The notes under the pieces are model-generated. The model was given only the letters and a program-made list of their open reading frames with translations. It searched no databases and had not been told where the DNA came from. Positions 35,146 to 41,260 of a stretch of DNA of 64,000 nt are shown here, piece after piece; the first letter of the stretch is position 1; every line of letters begins with the position of its first letter. A program made the translations under genes and the position numbers. This stretch comes from Subsaxibacter sp. CAU 1640 (GTDB lineage: Bacteria > Bacteroidota > Bacteroidia > Flavobacteriales > Flavobacteriaceae), in assembly GCF_023156585.1 (NCBI RefSeq), contig NZ_JALNMI010000005.1, positions 310,001-374,000 on the forward strand, read 5' to 3'.

Positions 35146-37350
35146 ATGGAACGAAGAGATTTTATAAAACTTTCTGCTATATATAGCTCAGGCCTGTTAA
35201 TTCTTCAATCTGTACCATTATATGCATTGGATGCAGACACAGATACCCCAATTTGTTTTCAGCCACATCCTCTGTTGAAATTATGCGATGATGGTTCTAT
35301 CATAATTTATGTCAGAAAACAAGAATTTGGTCAAGGGCTTCATACTTCTTTGCCAATGTTAGTTGCAGAAGAATTGGATGCTCGCTGGAAAAACATTAGA
35401 GTTGAAAAAGCCGAATTTGACTATGAACACGAAAAGGAATATGTTACTTGGGCGAGTAGGGCAATAAAAGATTTATACAAACCCATGAGGGAGGCAGGTG
35501 CGCTAGCTCGTGAAATGTTGGTGCAAGCCGCTGCCAATAAATGGAATATTGATCCATCAATGTGTAAGACTGAAAAAAGTAAAGTTATCAATATGGCTAG
35601 TGAAGAATCCATTGCTTACAAAGATTTGATATCAGATGCTTCAGAACTGCCTATTCCCAAGACTCCAAAACTTAAAAATTACAAGGATTTCAAGATTATT
35701 GGAAAGAGTAAGAAAAGTTTAGAAATTGATAATATCCTGTCAGGTAAAACCATATTTAGTTATGACTTTAGTCTACCTGATATGGCTTATGCTTTAGTGC
35801 TTCGTTGCCCTGTGCATGATGGAACTATTATAAACTATAATGCTACAAAAGCAAAAAATTTGGAAGGTGTTATAGATGTGGTTGAGATACAACCTATGAG
35901 AAAAGCAAATGTAGAACAAGGTGTTGCAGTCGTAGCAGATTCATTTTGGACAGCGCAGAAAGCAATCGATTTAATTGATGTTGAATGGGATTACGGGCCA
36001 TTTAAAGGTGTAACTTCCGAAAGTTTTATGCAAACCCTAAAAGAGAATGTAAAAACTAAAGAGTTATTTGTTATAGACGAATATGGAAATGTTGAGGCTA
36101 ATTATAATGAATCTAACATTAAAACCGAGCTCCATTTTGAATACCCGTTTTTAGCCCATGCACCAATTGAACCACCAAGTTGCACTGCAACGTACAAGAA
36201 TGGAAAATATGAAATATGGGGAGGTTATCAAAACCCTGGGTTAGCTTCTAACGGGTTATGTGAGTCGTTCGGAATTGAAAGGGAGTCTTTGCAAATTAAT
36301 CTTTTACATATTGGAGGAGGATTTGGAAGAAGAATAAACTTTGATAATGCTGCTGAAGCCATGCAATTAGCAAAAGCAATAGACAGGCCTATAAAATTGT
36401 ATTGGAGTCGGACGGATGATATGAAAAAAGGAGCATATCGCCCTGCTGAGGCTGTAACATTAAGAGCTTCTATTGATAATTATAACAATTTAAGTTCTTG
36501 GGAGTTTAGATCTTCAGGAAGCAGTTGGTTTGTAGATACATTTGGGTTAATTGAAATACCAAATTCGGCTCATACAGGTTATGGAGGATTTGGTGAAGAA
36601 GGAAATCTCTACTATCCAGTCGGACATTATAAAAGTGCTGGCTTTCATGAACCTGCTCCAGTTAATACAAGTCCTTGGCGTTCTATTGGTAATTCTAGGA
36701 GCGTCAACTCTGTAGAATGTGCTATAGATGATTTGGCTCATAAGGCACAAACTGATCCATTAGAATTTAGATTAAACCTATTGCAGGAAAATGGTTGGAA
36801 ATCTCCTCAAAAGAGGAAAGATTATCAGCCCAACCGTCTGGTAAATGTACTAAATCAAGTTGCTGAAGGCATTGGTTGGTTCAAACCAAAAAAAGCAGAC
36901 CATTATTATGGCATAGCCTGTTGTCCATATTTGGGAAAACTCAGCTACGCAGCCCATGCTTTTGATATTTCGGTTTCAAAAGACAAAAAGATAACCATTA
37001 ATCGCGTAGTAGCAGCCATTGATTGTGGCATGGTAATCAATCCAGACGGTGTACTTGCTCAAATGGAGGGTGCTTTTATTTGGGCATTGAGTGCGGCACT
37101 GCGAGGAGAAATCACCCTAAAAGATGGGGTTGTTCAAGAGTCTACCTTTAAGGAGTATGGGATTCTTCGGTTTGATGAAATGCCTCCTTTAGAAATCATT
37201 ATTACTGATAGTAAAGAAGACCCTGGAAGTGTTGGAGAAATGGGTGTTCCATCTGTTGCTCCTGCACTATGTAATGCCATTTTTGCAGCTACTGGTGACC
37301 GAATAACCACTTTACCAATAAGTAAAAGTGGCTATGAATTGATAAAATAA
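35146..37350 (+). CDS. cassette 6b: molybdopterin-binding large subunit of aldehyde/isoquinoline oxidoreductase family
   Basis: A 734-residue catalytic subunit that hydroxylates an aldehyde or N-heterocycle at a molybdenum cofactor. The N-terminus MERRDFIKLSAIYSSGLLIL contains a twin-arginine (Tat) motif RRDFIK, so export of the folded complex to the periplasm is expected. Cofactor-binding motifs are visible: QEFGQGLHTSLPMLVAEEL, GGGFGRR, NTSPWRSIGNSRSV and near the C-terminus the catalytic-Glu region GSVGEMGVPSVAPALCNAI. The usual family length is met. The substrate is unknown. The end core of the cassette begins one base after its stop. Confidence 0.9.
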   Translation: MERRDFIKLSAIYSSGLLILQSVPLYALDADTDTPICFQPHPLLKLCDDGSIIIYVRKQEFGQGLHTSLPMLVAEELDARWKNIRVEKAEFDYEHEKEYVTWASRAIKDLYKPMREAGALAREMLVQAAANKWNIDPSMCKTEKSKVINMASEESIAYKDLISDASELPIPKTPKLKNYKDFKIIGKSKKSLEIDNILSGKTIFSYDFSLPDMAYALVLRCPVHDGTIINYNATKAKNLEGVIDVVEIQPMRKANVEQGVAVVADSFWTAQKAIDLIDVEWDYGPFKGVTSESFMQTLKENVKTKELFVIDEYGNVEANYNESNIKTELHFEYPFLAHAPIEPPSCTATYKNGKYEIWGGYQNPGLASNGLCESFGIERESLQINLLHIGGGFGRRINFDNAAEAMQLAKAIDRPIKLYWSRTDDMKKGAYRPAEAVTLRASIDNYNNLSSWEFRSSGSSWFVDTFGLIEIPNSAHTGYGGFGEEGNLYYPVGHYKSAGFHEPAPVNTSPWRSIGNSRSVNSVECAIDDLAHKAQTDPLEFRLNLLQENGWKSPQKRKDYQPNRLVNVLNQVAEGIGWFKPKKADHYYGIACCPYLGKLSYAAHAFDISVSKDKKITINRVVAAIDCGMVINPDGVLAQMEGAFIWALSAALRGEITLKDGVVQESTFKEYGILRFDEMPPLEIIITDSKEDPGSVGEMGVPSVAPALCNAIFAATGDRITTLPISKSGYELIK

Positions 37351-37351
37351 C

Positions 37352-37480
37352 TATTGCCAACACAGGTTATAATCCATTGCGGCAGAAATTCCTATCGGAC
37401 ACGAGCACGTAGCGCGAACTGGCATAACAACCTCATTTGTCATTTTCCCACAATAAGTAATATACAAAACCCCTTAATGA
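37352..37480 (+). repeat. attC-like element 6, degenerate right end of the array
   Basis: Left core TATTGCCAAC (37352-37361) is a 10/10 reverse complement of the cassette 6 start (34589-34598). It continues ACAGGTTATAATCCATTGCGGC, similar to elements 3 and 5, and shares the CCTATCGGACACGAGCACG centre with element 5 (37390-37422). I find no clean right arm; ATATACAAAAC at 37460-37470 followed by CCTTAATG looks like a decayed right end (compare ATATACAAACACGTTA in elements 1 and 4). Confidence 0.6.
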
Positions 37481-37523
37481 TTATCTTTAATTAATGAATA
37501 ATCCATTTTAAACCAACTCGCCC

Positions 37524-37886
37524 ATGCATTTCAACAGATTAGTCCCCAATGTTTACTATAAGAATATCAACGACGGTCTCAAGATGTTTGTCGATTGTCT
37601 TGGTTTTAAAATGGGCCACGAAGAATTAAAATCAAAAGAACCTTTTTGTGTCATTGAGGGTAACGAGTTCCATCTAATGCTTTTTCAGCACGAAAAATTG
37701 GCAAAGGAACATCAACCTGAGTTCAGGCTCGTGACAAAAAACATAGAAGACGTCTATCAAAAGGTCAGCACATCTCACCCAGAATATTTACACCCCAATC
37801 TCAATAAAGTCACACTGCGCCCATGGGGAGCTAAAGAATTTGCCCTGAGAGATGGACAAGTCTGCCTTATCATTCAACAATGGTAA
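37524..37886 (+). CDS. VOC (glyoxalase/bleomycin resistance-like) family protein
   Basis: A 120-residue protein of one VOC module: LVPNVYYKNINDGLKMFVDCLGFKMGHEE, the metal-site-like region EGNEFHLMLFQHEK and the C-terminal WGAKEFALRDGQVCLIIQQW. It lacks some canonical metal ligands, so it may bind a ligand rather than catalyse. The role is unknown. It lies just right of the cassette array; I do not count it as a cassette because no matching start and end cores were found. Confidence 0.72.
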   Translation: MHFNRLVPNVYYKNINDGLKMFVDCLGFKMGHEELKSKEPFCVIEGNEFHLMLFQHEKLAKEHQPEFRLVTKNIEDVYQKVSTSHPEYLHPNLNKVTLRPWGAKEFALRDGQVCLIIQQW

Positions 37887-38347
37887 ATACTATAAACCCA
37901 AATTAACAATCCGTGCTCCAAACCCCTAACTTCAATCTCCCCCTAAAAACCCTATGTCGCCACAGGCGACAAACCGAAGATTTACAGAACTAGATGCAAC
38001 TCAAATGTAAGTGCGTTTGCCGAAGGCAACTGCGAAGCACATCATGAGTTCAATTACAAATTAATGTGGACGAATAAAAAGAGCATGAAATGAAGAGTTG
38101 TCAGCGGTTTTCACAAAGTGAAAAAGTTCCTTAAATCTTCTTGATCTTTTTTGTTTCGTTTTTTGTATCAAGACAAAAAATGAAAGTAGAGTAAAAATAC
38201 CTCTCGATTGGGAAGGTCTTTTTTGTAACTTTTTTGGACCAAAAAAAGTTAATAATTGATAGACAAACCCAATAGTGCAGATTTACAATCTGAACTTCTC
38301 AAACCCACAACTTTTCAATAACTTTGTAAGATCTCAAAACAATAGCA
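37887..38347. other. 461-bp gene-free region with several hairpins
   Basis: No convincing gene. It contains the perfect palindrome TGTCGCC-ACA-GGCGACA near 37953-37969, TTGCC-GAA-GGCAA near 38016-38028, and AACTTTTTT...AAAAAAAGTT near 38227-38251 (stem around GGACC). A T-rich segment TTTTTTGTTTCGTTTTTTG at about 38147-38166 is followed by a partly complementary stretch (CAAGACAAAAAATGAAAG). The -7 box for the cytochrome gene lies at 38319-38326. This looks like accumulated intergenic repeats. Confidence 0.5.
38319..38326 (+). promoter_or_regulatory. -7 element of the cytochrome c gene
   Basis: TAACTTTG is an exact TAnnTTTG match, 21 bases before the ATG at 38348 (predicted leader about 15 bases). 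Confidence 0.5.
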
Positions 38348-38758
38348 ATGAGACAATTAACAAATCGTATTTTGATTCTCTCAAGTATCGTTTTGATATC
38401 CGCAATCGGTGTATCCTTTTTCCTTTACAGTTTTTATCCATCAAAAAGAATGGTCTGTGGAACAGTGATGCCAGAAGCATTTTGTGGTACAGAAAATCTG
38501 TCAGAAGAAGCTAGGGAAGGAAGACAAGTTTTCAATGCCAATTGCGCTGCTTGTCACAAATTGGACAATGATATGACAGGACCAGCCCTGGCATATACAG
38601 ACTCTACACTATTATGGAACTGGATGACAATGGGCAAGCATAAGATAGACACATCAAGAACTAAAGAAATGGGTGTCGACTGGCATAAATACCAATGGAG
38701 CCAAGTGTTAACTGAACAGGAAATTAATGAGCTTTACGATTACCTTATTGCGCGATAA
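38348..38758 (+). CDS. small membrane-anchored c-type cytochrome
   Basis: A 136-residue protein with an N-terminal membrane anchor (ILILSSIVLISAIGVSFFLYSFY) and a single heme-binding motif CAACH (Cys66, Cys69, His70) in GRQVFNANCAACHKLDNDMTGPAL. A C-terminal helix (LTEQEINELYDYLIAR) closes the fold. It is a periplasmic electron carrier; a Met axial ligand is plausible but not certain. Two more exported-protein genes follow closely on the same strand. It could accept electrons from the periplasmic molybdenum hydroxylase encoded about 1 kb upstream (inference). Confidence 0.88.
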   Translation: MRQLTNRILILSSIVLISAIGVSFFLYSFYPSKRMVCGTVMPEAFCGTENLSEEAREGRQVFNANCAACHKLDNDMTGPALAYTDSTLLWNWMTMGKHKIDTSRTKEMGVDWHKYQWSQVLTEQEINELYDYLIAR

Positions 38759-38759
38759 T

Positions 38760-39173
38760 ATGAGAAAAATCATCAAGAACCCAGTTTTATTAATGATCTG
38801 TAGTATAGCCTTGTTCATCTCTTGTGCTTCAGAGTCTGAAAAGATTTTAAATGAAAAAATGAATAATGGAGCATTCGATTTTAGCAATCTACGAACCAAT
38901 GGAAATATTCAGTATACATTAAATGACGATATTCAGTATGGACTAATTGATATGGAAAATGGAGAACAAATAAAATTTTGGTTTCTATCACACCACCATA
39001 CATCCGACATAGGCGGAACCATATACGAATACCCTAATGGTGAACGACAGTTTTGTGGCGGAAATCATTGCTGCGAAGTTCAGTTCTATGACAACGGCAA
39101 ACTTGGGCGTACATTTAAAAACAGTTCAGAATTTAAGACGTTTGTCACAGAACGCAACGGGATAAGTCCTTAA
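38760..39173 (+). CDS. lipoprotein of unknown function with Cys/His-rich centre
   Basis: A 137-residue lipoprotein beginning at ATG 38760, one base after the cytochrome stop (MRKIIKNPVLLMICSIALFISCAS; lipobox Cys at residue 22). The open frame extends upstream into the cytochrome gene, but that would bury the signal. The mature part contains FWFLSHHHTSDIGGTIYEYPNGERQFCGGNHCCEVQFYD, with a His triplet and three Cys that could bind metal (inference). Not a family I know. Confidence 0.7.
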   Translation: MRKIIKNPVLLMICSIALFISCASESEKILNEKMNNGAFDFSNLRTNGNIQYTLNDDIQYGLIDMENGEQIKFWFLSHHHTSDIGGTIYEYPNGERQFCGGNHCCEVQFYDNGKLGRTFKNSSEFKTFVTERNGISP

Positions 39174-39183
39174 ATAATTCTTT

Positions 39184-39960
39184 ATGAAATACATCCTCCT
39201 TATTGTAATGCTTGCGTTTACATTCAATGGCTTTACTCAAAGCAATGATGCAAAAGTTAAAACAACGTATTCAGAATTTAAATATCCACAATTGATTGCA
39301 GATTTCACCTCAACAGACTGGGGGAAAGTCTACAAAGCAAAAGACAGTTTGTTACAAATAGGAGCATCCGCCATTCCTGACTTGATCAAATTATTTGATA
39401 ACCCCAAAAGTTTTGCCAAATTAGAGGGCACTGCCGATTTAATTTACCCTGGGGCAACAGAATTCTGGGGTCACGGTTGGATTGTTGATTATGATATAGA
39501 TTGGATTGCTATCCGAGTAGGTTGGGCTTTAGAAGATTTGACCTTTCAAAATTTTGGTTTTTCAGAAAATGTGATAACTGAAAGGGAACTGATGAATTTG
39601 CACAAAAAAGATTATGCCAAATACATAGAAACAGGAAAACATGATATAAGTTTTCAAAAGCAAAAATTTAACGAATTAGATCAAATTATTGAAAAGGCAA
39701 AAAGATGGTGGAGAAAAAATCAAAAGCATTGGACACCGTTACAAGCATTGAAAGATGCGGTTTTCAGTAATGATTTAGAGCGTCAAATGAATGCAATTCA
39801 TCAAATGCGCTTCCCAAATTATACAATAAAAGATTTAACACAAGAATGGTTTGACAAAAACTTAAAAAAAAGAATAGAAGAATTAAATAAATCTCGTAAC
39901 GAAGATTTGGTACTACAAATTGAGTACCTTTTGAGAGACGGGGTAAGCAGTGAAAAATGA
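39184..39960 (+). CDS. exported protein of unknown function, HEAT-like N-terminal part
   Basis: A 258-residue protein with a signal peptide (MKYILLIVMLAFTFNGFTQ). The segment DWGKVYKAKDSLLQIGASAIPDLIKLFDNPKSF resembles a HEAT-type repeat. A Trp-rich middle (EFWGHGWIVDYDIDWIAIRVGWALEDLTFQNFG) and a basic helical C-terminal half (KAKRWWRKNQKHWTPLQALKDAV) follow. No family recognised. It begins 10 bases after the preceding lipoprotein stop, so it is probably co-transcribed with it and the cytochrome. Confidence 0.65.
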   Translation: MKYILLIVMLAFTFNGFTQSNDAKVKTTYSEFKYPQLIADFTSTDWGKVYKAKDSLLQIGASAIPDLIKLFDNPKSFAKLEGTADLIYPGATEFWGHGWIVDYDIDWIAIRVGWALEDLTFQNFGFSENVITERELMNLHKKDYAKYIETGKHDISFQKQKFNELDQIIEKAKRWWRKNQKHWTPLQALKDAVFSNDLERQMNAIHQMRFPNYTIKDLTQEWFDKNLKKRIEELNKSRNEDLVLQIEYLLRDGVSSEK

Positions 39961-40106
39961 CAGAATTCCCCCCGCTGGCGCGCGATTGCATCGCGTGTCC
40001 CCACAACAAACGTCTCACAATCTCCCAGCTTCAAACCACCCATCCTCACAATCAATAACACCCTCTGCGCCTTTGCGCCTTCGCGAGAACACCATACCCT
40101 TCAAGG
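39961..40106. other. gene-free lead-in to the tandem repeat
   Basis: This stretch is noticeably richer in G and C than its surroundings (GCTGGCGCGCGATTGCATCG). It contains two short segments typical of flavobacterial intergenic sequence (CTCTGCGCCTTTGCGCC, CTTCGCGAG). No gene seen. Together with the repeat and the 90 bases after it, it forms a 572-bp gene-free interval. Confidence 0.5.
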
Positions 40107-40442
40107 TCCTCAAGCCATCCCTTGCAGTCCTCTAGCAATCACTCGATATCCCTAAGCAATCCCTCGGTATCCTCAAGCATTCACTCGCAGTCCTCAAGCA
40201 ATCCCTCGGTGTCCTCGAGCAATCACTCGCAGTTCTCGTGCAATCACTCGCAGTCCTTGAGCAATCACTCGCAGTCCTCGAGCAATCCCTCGCAGTTCTT
40301 GAGCAATCCCTCGCAGTTCTTGAGCAATCCCTCGCAGTCCTCGAGCAATCACTCGCAGTCCTCGAGCAATCACTCGCAGTCCTCGAGCAATCACTCGCAG
40401 TTCTCGAGCAATCACTCGCAGTCCTCGAGCAATCACTCGCAT
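40107..40442. repeat. 21-bp tandem repeat (minisatellite), 16 copies
   Basis: Sixteen head-to-tail copies of a 21-base unit beginning TCCTCGAGC and ending CACTCGCAG. Copies 12-14 are identical and 15-16 differ by one base each; copies 1-5 are clearly diverged. The gradient points to recent expansion at the right end. Because 21 is a multiple of 3, several frames stay open on both strands and produce spurious ORFs. The composition is GC-richer than the genome. Confidence 0.95.
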
Positions 40443-40532
40443 CCATTTTGAGACCCACCACATTTAAAAACCAACCGCACTACAACTACCAATTAAATTC
40501 TTCACTATCTTTAATTCCAAATCGTTAAAAAA

Positions 40533-41192
40533 GTGAATGCAAAAGCATTTTGGGAGTGGTTCATCGCCAATGAGTCCTATCTCCGCCACGCCATAGACCA
40601 CAGCAAAGACGACCCGCCACCGCGCATCTTTTCAGACGTTTTCCTCGAGATGGAAAACTACCATTCCGGCATCGGCTACGTCCTTTCACGTCACCCACGC
40701 AATAGGGACATTTTTCGTTTTACGGCCACCACCTTTGGAGAGCGTTCCCTTTTGATGCCCATCAAAAACCTCTTTAGTAAAGCGCCGCAACTGCCGCAGT
40801 GGTCGTTCAAGGCACTCTTCGGCCCAGAAGATTCCGAAGACATCAACTATGACATTTACGAAACGCCCTATACCTTCGATCAATTCACATTCGATCCAAA
40901 AGAAATTCAGGTGGCCGCCATACAGCTCAATCCAGAAAACAACAAGACGCATTTACAGTTCCTCCTGCCATTCCGTTACAAAACCTATGATTTGGAAGAG
41001 CTCTATATCGAGTTTGAATACTTTTTAAAAGAGTTGATTGGCGAAATGCAAGTTTATAACCGCATCGATTTTTGCACCATTTCTTTCCACAATGATTTTC
41101 CTTATGTACCGTTGGAATGCATCGAACTCATCCTAGAGGCTTCGGAAGATGGCTCAATGTACAGTGATAAAGACAACATAAAACCGCAATAA
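40533..41192 (+). CDS. conserved hypothetical cytosolic protein
   Basis: A 219-residue soluble protein starting at GTG 40533 (MNAKAFWEWFIANESYLRHAIDHSKDD...); the nearby ATG at 40537 is out of frame. Acidic, with no signal or membrane segment. Visible features: an aromatic-rich N-terminus, the motif NYHSGIGYVLSRHPRN and a C-terminal FLKELIGEMQVYNRIDFCTISFHNDFP. I recall similar proteins in other flavobacteria but no function. The gene ends in a bidirectional terminator facing secA. Confidence 0.7.
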   Translation: MNAKAFWEWFIANESYLRHAIDHSKDDPPPRIFSDVFLEMENYHSGIGYVLSRHPRNRDIFRFTATTFGERSLLMPIKNLFSKAPQLPQWSFKALFGPEDSEDINYDIYETPYTFDQFTFDPKEIQVAAIQLNPENNKTHLQFLLPFRYKTYDLEELYIEFEYFLKELIGEMQVYNRIDFCTISFHNDFPYVPLECIELILEASEDGSMYSDKDNIKPQ

Positions 41193-41194
41193 AA

Positions 41195-41222
41195 AATCCT
41201 GACATCTTAAGACATCAGGATT
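41195..41222. terminator. bidirectional terminator between the hypothetical gene and secA
   Basis: The stem AATCCTGA / TCAGGATT has an inner TCTTAAGA palindrome. It is followed by ATTTTTTA on the plus strand and by TTTTTTATTG on the minus strand. A second perfect 10-bp hairpin AACTTCCTTT-TTAG-AAAGGAAGTT lies at 41233-41256, directly after the secA stop. Confidence 0.85.
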
Positions 41223-41260
41223 ATTTTTTATAAACTTCCTTTTTAGAAAGGAAGTTGGAA

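Larger units (their letters stand above)
30800..37480 (+). mobile_element. integron-like gene cassette array without integrase (CALIN-like), six cassettes
   Basis: Seven plus-strand genes in six units are separated by structured inverted repeats of about 125-135 bp. Each unit begins at G|TT with 7-10 bases that are the reverse complement of its own end: cassette 1 GTTGTGGTG / CACCACAAC; 2 GTTAACTGC / GCAGGTAAC (one mismatch); 3 GTTACCCAAC / GTTGGGTAAC; 4 GTTGTACGCA / TGCGTACAAC; 5 GTTATAT / ACATAAC (one mismatch); 6 GTTGGCAATA / TATTGCCAAC. The two cores flanking one repeat do not pair beyond AAC/GTT, except in element 2 where six bases do. This is what cassette insertion at G|TT by an integron integrase predicts. 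No IntI or other recombinase gene is present in the window. Cassette leaders show no TAnnTTTG box, so expression by read-through is likely. Confidence 0.78.

Noticed and set aside
31423-37480. The intercassette repeats as ordinary Rho-independent terminators, REP elements or IS ends
   Set aside because: They lack T-runs and are over 120 bp. They have complex internal structure, no transposase and no target-site duplications, and their cores pair with the opposite end of the same gene unit, which none of these explains.
37524-37886. The VOC gene as a seventh cassette
   Set aside because: The sequence before it has only a decayed right end (CCTTAATG), and no complementary end core or attC-like element follows it.
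40107-40442. Possible CRISPR array
   Set aside because: The units are contiguous with no unique spacers, and no cas genes are near.
40122-40528. Several overlapping ORFs of 89-109 codons on both strands, rich in Ser-Asn-His or Arg-Thr-Ala-Ser-Asp-Cys repeats
   Set aside because: They are by-products of the 21-bp tandem repeat, whose unit length is a multiple of three. No start signal, no conserved flanks, and strands contradict each other.
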